Of a stretch of DNA of 64,000 nucleotides, positions 11,366-21,645 are shown one piece after another. The DNA comes from Elephas maximus indicus. Its lineage: Eukaryota; Chordata; Mammalia; Proboscidea; Elephantidae. The position numbers and the translations under genes are program-made. Positions within the stretch are counted from its first letter, which is position 1. Each line of letters opens with the position of its first letter. A model generated the notes under the pieces. That model made no database searches and had not been told where the DNA came from. It saw only the letters and a program-made list of their open reading frames with translations. The stretch spans positions 60,554,607 through 60,618,606 of the forward strand of contig NC_064835.1 in assembly GCF_024166365.1 (NCBI RefSeq), given 5' to 3'.

Positions 11366-13215
11366 CAGAAGAGACTCAGAAACTTGATTTTGAAAAGAAC
11401 AATGAGGTAAATCAGCTGAACAAAAATTTCAAAGGGCAGTTTGAGAAGACAAAGTAAAGTATTATGATGAAATGAGCAAAGACTTGGAGTTAGAAAACCA
11501 AAAGGGAGGAACACACTTGGCATTTCTTAAGCTGAAAGAACTAAAGAAGAAAAAAAAAAGCCTTGACCTGCAGCATTGAAGGATTTTATAGGCAAAATAT
11601 TAAATGACACAGAAAACATCCAAAGAGATGGAAGGAATACACAGTCACTGTACCAAAAAGAATTGGTCAACATTCAACCATTTCAGGAGGTGGCGTATGA
11701 TCAAGTACTGATGGTATTGAAGGAAGATGTCCAAGCTGACCAGAAGGCATTGGCAAAAAACAAGGCTCCAGGAATTGACAGAATACCAACTGAGATGTTT
11801 CAACAAACAGACACAGCGCTGGAAGCAATCATCATCTATGCCAGCAAATTTAGAAGAGAGCTACCTGGCCAACTGACTGGAAGAGATCCATATTTGTGCC
11901 CATTCTAAAGAAAGGTGATCCAACGGAATGTGGAACTTATTGAAAAATATCATTAATATCACATGTAAGTAAAATTTTTCTCAAGATGATTCAAAAACTG
12001 TTGCAGCAGTACATTGACAGGGAACTTCCAGAAATTCAAGCTGGATTCAGAAGAGTACATGCAACAAGGGATATCATTGCTCGTGTGAGATGGATCTTGG
12101 TTGAAAGCAGAGAATACCAGAAAGATGTTAAAAAAGAAAAAAAATTTTCATACCTTATTGACTATGCAAACAAATTGGACTGTGTGGATCCTAACAAATT
12201 ATGAATAACATTGTAAAGAATGTGAATTCCTGAACACTTAATTGTGCTTACGTGGAATCTGTACATAGAGCAATACGCAGTCTTTCAAACAGAACAAAGG
12301 GATGGATACTGTACGGTTTAAAGTCTGTAAAGGTGTGTGTCGGGATTGTATCCTTTCACCATACTTATTCAATCTGTATGCTGAGCAAATAATCAGAGAA
12401 GCTGGATTATGTGAAGAAGCATGTGGCATCAATATTGGAAGAAGACTTATTAACAACCTGTGTGATGCAGATGACACAATCTTGCTTCCTGAAACAAAGA
12501 TGACTTGAAGCACTCACTGATGAAGATCAAGACTACAGCCTTCAGTATGGATTATACCTCTACATAAAGAAAACAAAAATCCTTACTACTGGAACCGTAA
12601 GCAATATTATGATAAATGGAGAAAAGATTGAAATGGTCAAGGATTTCATTTTACTTGGATTCACAATCAACACCCATGGAAGCAGCAGTCAAGAAATCAA
12701 ATGATGTACTGCATTGGGCAAATATAAAAGACCTCTTTTAAAATCTAAAAAAGTAGAGATGTGCACCTGACCCAAGCTATAGTATTTTCAATCACCTCAT
12801 CTGCATGTGAAAGCTGGACAATGAATAAGAAAGACTGAAGAATTGATGCCTTTGAATTATGATGTTGGCAAAGAATACTGAATATATCAGGAACTGCCAG
12901 AAGAATGAACAAATCTGTCTTGGAAGAAGTACAGCCAAAATGCCCCTTAGAAGCCACAACGCCAAACTTCATCTCACATATTTTGGACATGTTATCAGAA
13001 GGGACTAGTCCCTGGAGAAGGACATCATACTTGGTAAAGTATAGGTTCAGTGGAAAAGGAGAAGGCCCTCAATGAAATGAATTGACACATGGATGCAACA
13101 GGAGTCTCAAACAGCAACCAGTATGAGGCTGGCATAGGACTGGGGAGTGTTTCATTATGTTGTGCATAGGGGTCGCTATGAGTTGGAACTGACTCAATGG
13201 GACCAAACAATAATG
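11366..13215 (+). mobile_element. RTE/BovB LINE, 3' 1.85 kb
   Basis: Starts at 'gggtgtcagaagagactcag' inside the BovB ORF. Translated pieces include NKAPGIDRIPTEMFQ (about 11757), KVCKGVCRDCILSPYLFNLYAEQII with the following DADDT catalytic motif (Asp-Asp retained, first residue changed) near 12470, and the C-terminal IN-type basic region near 13060. The BovB tail with 'gagttggaactgactcaatg' ends near 13200. It is frameshifted and non-functional, and splits an L2 copy. Confidence 0.88.
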
Positions 13216-13260
13216 TATCATAGTCTGGCACTCAAAAATATGTTGAATGAACAAATGAGG

Positions 13261-14084
13261 ATTACTAATCTTAGATTATTGAGATTGAAATACACTGAAC
13301 AAATTATAGCCAGATCTTGTGAGTGTTCATATCCCATGGTAATGCTGATGAGAAAATCCTCAAGTGGGACAAGCACTACTCTCTCTAAAAGTTGTGGTTG
13401 ATGACAGATATTTAATTATCTTCTCTATTAATCACAGTAATCTTCCTACCAGAATACGGAGGCCAGTAAAAAAAAAAATCAAGTAATTTCTAGACCACTT
13501 CATTCATCACAAGCATTGTTCTAGAAAATTCCATGAGTGGAGTTCAGACAATTTAACTTTGATGATCTTTCAGTGTCTGAGAAGTGAAGGAGAGTTTGAA
13601 AGAACAAGCTCAGAGCTGGAGCAAGGCAATTTTCTCCACAAGAATGTGATATGGATTGTGTGCAATTCAACCCACACCTCATAAGGCTAAATGACTCAAG
13701 AGTATTCAAGGAAACCTCTATTGACAATTAATGATCTGAGGAATCATATTAAAGAACTGATGTTTAACTGGATCATTACCAAAACCCACAGTCCACATGT
13801 TTCCAAACTGTGGTCGAGAAAAAGAAGTACACAAACTTTTGAAATGTGTGGAAGACCATACTCTTAATGACTTGATTAATACCGATGGTTACACACAGCG
13901 CCCTATGTACAAGTTATGTTGGGCTATTTGATAGGAAGCAAGCTGTTCACTGTTTCACTATTTTAGAGTAGATACACCAGATACATACAGCTTTTGAAGA
14001 TAAGGGGAAAAAAAACCCTTTGTCTGTCTGAAATGTTTTTATCCATTTGGGAAGATGCCTCAAAAGATTTCAAGAGACCCTCTT
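13261..14084. other. No recognised feature
   Basis: No open frame above about 70 codons with recognisable content and no repeat I can name. The base composition is ordinary AT-rich mammalian intergenic DNA. Confidence 0.45.
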
Positions 14085-14290
14085 AATTTTCTAAAAAAAT
14101 TATTGTGGAAAAATATACATTAAAAGAATTTTCCGTTTTAGCCATTTTTAGTGTAAGGTTTAGTGTCATTAATCACACTCACAGTGTCCTACAACTATCA
14201 TCACTATCTATTTCCAAAGTTTTTCATCACACCAAACAGAAACTTTGTACCCATTAAGCAATAACTCCACATTATCCCTTCTCTCAGCTC
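14085..14290 (-). mobile_element. Old L1 (L1M type) 3' region, minus strand
   Basis: Contains the antisense of a widely shared L1M 3' region: 'tgtggaaaaatatacatt', 'gtgtaaggtttagtgtcatt', 'cccattaagcaataactcc'. The next part of the same minus-strand element appears only at 28316 (starting cagtcccaacccctag). The intervening 14 kb is therefore inserted DNA. Confidence 0.7.
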
Positions 14291-14493
14291 CTGTCGATGT
14301 TACTTGCATTGAGTCAATTCCAATTCATGGCTACCCAATATGTGCAGAGTAGAGCTTCTCCATAGGGTTTTCAAGGCTGTGACCTTTCAGAAGCACATCT
14401 CCTGGTCTGTCTTCTGAGGCACCTCTTGATGGGTTCTAACTGCCAATCTTTCAGCTAGTAGTCAAGCGCTTACCTATTTGTGCCACCCTGGGA
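14291..14493 (-). mobile_element. AfroSINE, variant middle domain
   Basis: Minus-strand AfroSINE. The BovB-like tail ('gagtcaattccaattcatgg') is at the low-coordinate end and the tRNA-like head ('gtcaagcgcttacctatttg') at the high end. Its middle is not the usual 45-bp segment but a longer variant with 'acagaccaggagatgtgctt' (reverse complement), the same type as the copy at 33151. It lies inside the split L1M region. Confidence 0.85.
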
Positions 14494-14522
14494 CATAGAT
14501 GAACCTTAAAAACATTATGTTA
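14494..14522 (+). mobile_element. L1 ORF2-end fragment, left part (split)
   Basis: The sequence 'catagatgaaccttaaaaac' is the start of the conserved L1 ORF2-end/3' junction. It resumes at 28228 with attatgcaaagtgaaataag. The 13.7-kb L1 copy 3 inserted here, duplicating aaaaacattatgtta (14508-14522), which is diverged at 28228-28243. Confidence 0.7.
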
Positions 14523-15089
14523 GGGGCGGAGCCAAGATGGCAAACTAGTCAGAGACACCAACACATCCCTCTGCAACAAAGACCCAAAAAACCAAGTAGA
14601 ACAGTTACAGACGTCAATCCTGGAACTCTGAACTTTAAATGAAGGGATGAAGTATTAGATCAGAAGTCACTAAGAAGAAAATGATCAAAAACAGCGAACG
14701 TGTAGAGATACAGAGTGGAGGTTCCCTGTCAAGCAGCATGGCACAGTAAGGCCATCTTGAGATAAACCCAACAACCCTGCACAAAGAGCACAGAAAGGCA
14801 CAGTCATGGAACTCCAAATAGGAGATAGAGGAATGTGCGGCCACACCCAGAGTGAAGTAAGGTCCCATTTGCTGTCTGCAGCTCAAGGAAGTGCCCAGAC
14901 ACTATCACATGGTAATCAGAGAGGTGCACTCTTACAACAGCCACCCTTCTGGCAAGTCATGGCACAAATTGCCCCCTCCTGACAGCACTGACCTCTGGGG
15001 ACCAAAGTACAAAATTCCCATATCCTCCCATCTAGCCCCATCCACTCTCCCTTTGCACCCCCTCCTGCCTATTTCTTCCCGTAGGGCAC

Positions 15090-15640
15090 AGCCCACTGCA
15101 CTGCAGCTGAGTGACCCTGCTCAGCATCCCTCCCTTCCTGCCAGCCAGTCCAGCTGCATCACAGCGGAGCAGTCTGTCCCTACACCCCTCCCTCCCAACT
15201 GGCCAGTCTATCTAAACCCCAGAGGACTGACCCAGCCCCATGCCCCCTCTCTCTCTGCTGGTTCCACCCCACTTCACTGCAGCTGAATAAACCAGCCTTG
15301 TACCCTCTCCCTCCCCACCAGCTCTGACCTGCTGTGTCACAGCTGAACACACTGGCCATGCACTCCCTAACTCCCCACCAGCTCTGCCCTGCTGCACTGC
15401 AGCTGAGAGATCTGGCCCTACACCTCTCCTAATCATGTCACTGCAGCTGAGCAACCCAACCCCATACCCCTCCCTCTCCACCAGCCCTGTCCAACTGTGC
15501 TATAGCTGAGCAACCCAGCCCTGTGTCCCTTCCTCCCACTGACCAGGTACAGCTGCACCACAGCTGAGAGTCCCAGGCCCATGTCCCTCCCTACCCACCA
15601 GCACTGCTCCATTGCATCACAGCTGAACAACCTGCCCTGC
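15090..15640 (+). repeat. ~58-bp tandem repeats in L1 5' UTR
   Basis: About nine imperfect units of around 58-60 bases. Each contains 'gc(a/t)(c/t)cacagctgagc'-type sequence, a short variable piece ending in ccagccc or similar, then 'ccctccctccccaccag'. Reading the minus strand, the units appear as repeats of a Ser-Ala-Ala-Val-Gln motif. They lie in the 5' UTR of L1 copy 3. Confidence 0.8.
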
Positions 15641-15654
15641 CCATCTGGATAAGG

Positions 15655-17785
15655 TGGGGAGAGCTATCATGCTAATCTCAGAAAAAATAGACTTCCAGGC
15701 AAAATCAACCATAAAAGACAAAGAAGGACATTAAATAATAATTAAAGGGACAATCCACCCAGAAGACATAGTCTTAATAAATATGTATGCACTCAACAAC
15801 AAGGCTCCAAAATACATAAAATGAACTGCAACAACACTAGAAAGGGAAATAAACATTTCCACAATAATAGTAGTGGATTTTAACACACCACTCTTGGTAA
15901 AGGACAGAACATTTAGAAAGAAACTCAACAAAGATATGGAAGATCTAAAGGCCAAAATCAACCACCTTCACCTCATAGACATATATAGAACACTCCACCC
16001 AACAGCAGCAAAGTACGAATTATTTTCAAACGCACATGGAATATTCTCCAGAGAAGACCACCTTTTAGGCCACAGAGCAGCCCTCGATGAATTGCAAACC
16101 ACTGAAATAATTGATGCATAAATTAAAAAGCACCTTCTCTGATCACAACACCATAAAGTAAAAATTAATATCAGGAAAAGCAAGGGAAAAAAAAAGGAAA
16201 TGCAATAACATCTTACTTAAAAACCACTGAGTAATGGAAGAAATCAAAATGGAATAAAAAAAACTCCCAGAATCAAATGAGAATGAAAACACATCATACC
16301 AAAACCTTTGGGACACAGCAAAGGCAGTGCTCAGAGGTCAGTTTATAGCAATAAATGCACACATCAAAAAAGAAGAAAGGGCCAAAATCAAAACGTTAGC
16401 CCTACAACACAAACAAATAGAAAGAGAAAAGCAAAAAGAGCCCATGGTCACCAGAAGAAAGGAAATAAAGATCAGAGCAGAAATAAATGAAATAGAGAAC
16501 AGAAAAACAATGGAATCAGCAATACCAAAAGTTGGTCCTTTGAATAGATCAACAAAATAGACAAACCATTTGCCAAATTCACAAAAGAAAAACAGGAGCA
16601 AAAGCAAATAACCCAAACAGGAAATGAGATCGGAATATTACAACAGATGCAACAGAAGTGAAAAGGATCATAACAGACTACTATGAAAAACAGTACTCCA
16701 ACAAACTTGAAAACCTAGAGGAATTGGGCAAATTTCTAGGAGCACACTACCTACCTAAACGAACACAAACTGAGGTAAAAAATCTCAACAGACCCATAAC
16801 AGAGAAGAGATTAAAAAGATAATTAAAAAAAAAAAAAAAATTCCCAATAAAAAAAAAGCCCTGTCCTGATGGCTTCACTGGAAAACATTCAAAGAGATCG
16901 ATCACACCAGTACTACTCAAGCTGTTTCAGAGAATAGAAAAGGAAGATACTTTCCAATTCGTTCTATAAAGTCAGCATAGCCCTGATACCAAAACCAGGC
17001 AAAGACACACACACACACACACATTACAGATCAATATTTCTCATGAATACAGATGCAAAAATTCTCAACAAAATTCTATCCAATGGAGTTCAGCAGCATA
17101 TCAAAAAAACAATACACCATGACCAGTGGAATTCATAGCATGCATGCAGGGGGGTTCAACATTAGAAAATCAGTGTAATTCATGACATAAATAAAACAAA
17201 GGAAAAGAATTACATGATCATCTCTATTGATGCAGAAAAGGCATTTGATAAAGTCCAATGCCCATTCCTGATAAAAACTTTCAATGAAGTAGAAATAGAA
17301 GGGAAATTCTTGGCATAATAAAAAGCATCTGTACAAAACCAATAGCAAACATCATTCTCAATGGAGACAGGCTGAAAGCAATCCCCCTGAGAACAGGAAC
17401 AAGACAAGAATGCCCTTTATCACCACTCCTTTTTAACGTTGTGCTGGAAGTCCTAGTGAGAGCAATAAGGCAAGAAAAAGAAATAAAGGACATTCAAATT
17501 GGTAAGGAAGAAATAAAATTATCCCTATATGCAGATGGTATTATACTATAAGTAGAGAACCCTAAAGATTCCACAAGAAAACTACTAGAACTAATAGAAA
17601 GATTCAGCAGAATAGCAGGATACAAGAGCAACATGCAAAAATCAATTGGATTCCTACACACCAACAAAGAGAACTTCAAAAAGGAAATCAGGAAAACAAT
17701 ATCATTTATAATAGCCCCTAAAAAAATAAAACACTTAGGCATAAATCTAACCAGGGTCATAAAAGGTTTACACAAAGAAAACTAC
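15655..17785 (+). pseudogene. L1 ORF2 relic, endonuclease to RT
   Basis: Begins at the segment matching [10 protein letters not shown] of the intact ORF2 and runs through the endonuclease (VDFNTPLLVKDRT near 15875; the Gly of GDFN is replaced) and the RT N-terminal region. The RT active-site box has decayed ('tatgcagatggtatt' at 17528: the second Asp of the pair reads as Gly). Multiple stops and frameshifts. It belongs to L1 copy 3 and is interrupted at 17799 by another L1 3' end. Confidence 0.85.
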
Positions 17786-17799
17786 AAAACACTATGCAA

Positions 17800-18495
17800 C
17801 CCACTTTGAAGAGTGGCGTCTGGGGTCTTAAACACTAGCAAGCAGCCATCTAAGATGCATCATTTGGTCCCAACCCACCTGGGCCAAAGGAGAATGAAAA
17901 ACATCATGGACACAAGGTGATTACGAGCCCAAGAAACAGAAAGGGCCACATGAACCAGCGACTACATCATCCTGAGACCAGAAGAACTAGATTGTGCCCG
18001 GCTACAACTGATGACTGCCCTGACAGGGAACACAACAGAGAACCCCTGAGGGAGCAGGAGAGCAGTGGGATGCAGTCCCCAAATTCTCATAAGACCAGAC
18101 TTAATGGTCTGACTGAGACTGGAAGGAGCCCAGTGGTCATGGCCTCCAGACCTTCTGTTAGCCCAGGACAGGAACCATTCCCGAAGCCAACTCTTCAGAC
18201 ATGGATTGGACTGGACAATGGGTTCGAGAGGGATGCTGGTGAGGAGTGAGCTTCTTGGATCAGGTGGACACTTGAGACTATGTTGGCATCTCCTGCCCGG
18301 AGGGGAGATGAGAGGGTGGAGGGGGTTAGAAGCTGGTGAAAAGGACATGAAAAGAGAGTGAAGGGAGAAAGCGGGCTGTCTCGTTAGGGGGAGATAAATC
18401 GGGAGTGTGTAGCAAGGTGTATATGGGTTTTTGTGTGAGAGACTGACTTGATTTGTAAATTTTCACTTAAAGCACAATAAAAATTATTTAAAAAA
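17800..18495 (+). mobile_element. 5'-truncated L1, 3' UTR only
   Basis: Corresponds to the last 0.7 kb of the 3' UTR of the young L1 (compare 25770-26470), including 'gtggcgtctggggtctta' and an AATAAA signal near 18476. A perfect target-site duplication (aaaacactatgcaa) flanks it at 17786-17799 and 18496-18509. It is a classic 5'-truncated insertion into the older L1 copy 3. Confidence 0.93.
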
Positions 18496-18509
18496 AAAAC
18501 ACTATGCAA

Positions 18510-19113
18510 GAAGCCTACATAAATGTAAAAACATACCACACTCATGGATAGGTAGACTCAACATTGTGAAAATGTCAATTCTACCCAAAGCGATCTACAG
18601 ATATAATGCAATCCCAATACAAAAACCAATAGCATTCTTTAAGGAGATGGAAAAAACTAAGAAAAAGAACAAAGTAGGAGGCCTCACACTACCTGACGTC
18701 AGAAGGTACTATACAGCCATGGTAGTCAAAACAGCCTGGTACTGCTACAAAAACAGACACATTGATCAATGGAACAGAATCAAGAACCTAGACATAAATC
18801 TATCCATCTATGGTCAGCTGATCTCTGACAAAGGACCAAAGCCCATTCAATGGGAAAAAGACAGTCTTTTTAAAAAATGGTGCTGACAAAACTGGATGTC
18901 ACGTCACACACAAAAACTAATTCAAAATGAATCAAAGATCTAAATATAAAATCTAAAACTATAAAGACCATGGGAAAAAAAAAAAAAAGAACAATGCTGG
19001 GGGCCCTAATATATGGCATAAAATAAGAAACAAACCATAACTAACAATGCACAAACACCAGAATATAAACTAGATAAGTGGAAGCTCCTAAAAACTAAAC
19101 ACATGTGCTCATC
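18510..19113 (+). pseudogene. L1 ORF2 relic, continuation (thumb region)
   Basis: ORF2 of L1 copy 3 resumes after the nested insertion. One frame from 18566 reads [19 protein letters not shown], continuing to [20 protein letters not shown] and [17 protein letters not shown]. An internal deletion removes part of the Trp/Lys-rich stretch relative to the intact ORF2 around 24180. The relic stops at the second nested insertion and resumes at 26488. Confidence 0.85.
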
Positions 19114-19127
19114 AAAAGATTTCACCA
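19114..19127 (+). repeat. Target-site duplication of young L1
   Basis: aaaagatttcacca at 19114-19127 is repeated at 26474-26487 after the A tail of the young L1. The two copies are identical, and the host ORF2 sequence reads continuously once the insert is removed. This fixes both ends of the element. Confidence 0.95.
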
Positions 19128-20168
19128 GAGGGCGGAGCCAAGATGGTGGACTAGGCAGACGCTACCTCGGATCCCTCTTACAACAAAGACACGGAAAAAC
19201 AAGTGAATCGATCACATACATAACAATCTACGAACCCTGAACAACAAACACAGATTTAGAGACGGAGAACGAACTAATACGGGGAAGCAGCGATTGTTTC
19301 CAGAGCCTGGAGCCAGCGTACCAGTCAGGTACGGCACAAGCACAGAGACCTGCTCCACCCCCCTGAACTAACCCCGGGAGGGGGACCAGCTGGTTCCACG
19401 GGCGGCGTGGGACGCAGCCGGTAGGAGAAGTCCCCGGGAGGCAGTGACTGATCTTGGAGCAGAAAGAGCAGCATCCGAGCCGGGGAACCGTCCCGCAGGG
19501 ATTAGGACTGCACGCAGGTACGCCATAAACACGGAGAGTTGCTCCACCCCCTGAACTAACCCCGGGAAGGGGACCAGCCGGGTCGCGCGGGCGGCGTGGG
19601 ATGCAGCCGGTAGGAGAAGTCCCCGGGAGGCAGCGACTGGTATTGGAGTGGGGAGAACAGCGTTCCAGCCAGGACACTCGGTCGCGGCACAAGCACGGGG
19701 AGCTACTCCACCCATCTGAACTAACCCCGGGAGGGGGCCCACCTAGTTCACGGGGGCGGCACGGCCACGCGGCTGGAGAGACGAGAAGTCCCCGGGAGGC
19801 AGCGACTGATTTTGGAGTTGAGAGTGCACCGTCCCAGTAGGGGAGCCTTGACGCTGGGCGTGGGGCTGGAAGCGGAGGATCTGACCGTGACTCCAGCGGG
19901 CCAGACCCCCCGGGGGCAATCTCCACACAGCCAGCACACATAGGCGACGCGCCCGCGAGAATCTCAGATATAACAGTCATTCCAAGCAAGACAAGCAACT
20001 CTGGCTATATTCTGAGGTGCTACTCTCCTATCTCTCTGTTCCCTCCCCCACCCTTCCCAGGCGGCTTCATTAACATCTGAATAGCCTGAGCCAAAGGGAG
20101 AACTCTGATAGGGATCTGACTGCAGTTTTTTTTTTAGCGGATTTTCTGGAAAAACTAGTTTCCCAGTG
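19128..20168 (+). promoter_or_regulatory. Young L1 5' UTR / internal promoter
   Basis: Starts 'gagggcggagccaagatgg'; the aagatgg core at 19139-19145 is a YY1-like site, as at the start of primate L1. From about 19286 to 19850 there are three GC- and CpG-rich tandem units plus a partial one, each containing 'ctgaactaaccccggga' and 'gaagtccccgggaggcag'. The latter motif starts at 19427, 19616 and 19784. Promoter function is inferred from position and from what is known of mammalian L1; it is not shown by sequence alone. Confidence 0.75.
19228..19998 (-). other. Antisense ORF in L1 5' UTR (256 codons)
   Basis: The minus strand is open from an ATG at 19998 to a stop at 19228, through all 5' UTR monomers. 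The product would be rich in Pro, Gly, Cys and Arg and contains repeats of CLPGTSPTGC(I/V)PRRP. Monomer spacing is 189 and 168 bases, both multiples of three, so the repeats stay in one frame. Primate L1 has a much shorter antisense ORF (ORF0) in its 5' UTR; this one shows no similarity that I can see. GC-rich DNA often has long chance ORFs, so translation is unproven. Confidence 0.35.
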
Positions 20169-21186
20169 ATGGCTCGGAGACAACAATCCATATCAAACCA
20201 CTTAAAGAAGCAGACCGGGACAGCTTCTCCAACCCCCCAAACAAAAGAATCAAAATCTTTCCCAAATGAAGATACAATTTTGGAATTATCAGATACAGAA
20301 TATAAAAAACTAATTTACAGAATGCTTAATGATATCACAAATGAAATTAGGATATCTGCAGAAAAAAGCCAAGGAACACACTGATAAAACTGTTGAAGAA
20401 CTCAAAAAGATTATTCAAGAACATACTGGAAAAATTAATAAGTTGCAAGAATCCATAGAGAGACAACATGTAGAAATCCAAAAGATTAACAATAAAATAA
20501 CAGAATTAGACAACGTAATAGGAAGTCAGAGGAGCAGACTCGAGCAATTAGAATGCAGACTGGGACATCTGGAGGACCAGGGAATTAACACCAACATAGC
20601 TGAAAAAAAATCAGATAAAAGAATTAAAAAAAATGAAGAAACCCTAAGAATTATGTGGGACTCTATCAAGAAGGATAACCTGCGGGTGATTGGAGTCCCA
20701 GAACAGGGAGGAGGGACAGAAAACACAGAGAAAATAGTTGAAGAACTTCTGACAGAAAACTTCCCTGACATCATGAAAGACGAAAGGATATCTATCCAAG
20801 ATGCTCATCGAACCCCATTTAAGATTGATCCAAAAAGAAAAACACCAAGACATATTATCATCAAACTCACCAAAACCAAAGATAAACAGAAAATTTTAAA
20901 AGCAGCCAGGGAGAAAAGAAAGGTTTCCTTCAAGGGAGAATCAATAAGAATATGTTCTGACTACTCAGCAGAAACCATGCAGGCAAGAAGGGAATGGGAC
21001 GACATATACAGAACACTGAAGGAGAAAAACTGCCAGCCAAGGATCATATATCCAGCAAAACTCTCTCTGAAATATGAAGGCGAAATTAAGATATTTACAG
21101 ACAAACACAAGTTTAGAGAATTTGCAAAAACCAAACCAAAGCTACAAGAAATACTAAAGGATATTGTTTGGTCAGAGAACCAATAA
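20169..21186 (+). pseudogene. L1 ORF1 (RNA-binding chaperone), frameshifted
   Basis: Encodes the L1 ORF1 protein, the trimeric RNA chaperone that coats L1 RNA. Frame 1 starts at ATG 20169 (MARRQQSISNHLKK) and stops at 20382-20384. The rest, including coiled coil, RRM (LRVIGVPEQG) and C-terminal domain (ARREWDDIY, YPAKLSLKYEG), is open in another frame to 21186. The two frames overlap at an A6 run (20362-20367), where one extra base explains the break. Allowing for that base, the length is 338 residues, the same as human ORF1p. It is otherwise undamaged. Confidence 0.9.
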
Positions 21187-21645
21187 TATCAGATATCAGC
21201 ACAACACAAGGTCACAAAACAGAACGTCCTGATATCAACTCAAATAGGGAAATCACAAAAACAAACAAATTAAGATTAATTAAAAAAAAAAATACACATA
21301 ACAGGGAATCATGGAAGTCAATAGGTAAAAGATCACAATAATCAAAAAGAGGGACTAAATACAGGAGGCATTGAACTGCCATATGGAGAGTGATACAAGG
21401 CGATATAGAACAATACAAGTTAGGTTTTTACTTAGAAAAATAGGGGTATATAATGAGGTAACCACAAAAAGGTATAACAACTCTATAACTCAAGACAAAA
21501 ACCAAGAAAAACGTAACGACTCAACTAACATAAAGTCAAACACTATGAAAATGAGGATCTCACAATTTACTAAGAAAAACGCCTCAGCACAAAAAAGCAT
21601 GTGGAAAAATGAAATTGTCAACAACACACATAAAAAGGCATCAAA

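Noticed and set aside
15090-15640. Regular repeats as a possible CRISPR array
   Set aside because: Units are imperfect, directly abutting, without unique spacers, and lie in an L1 5' UTR of a mammalian genome.
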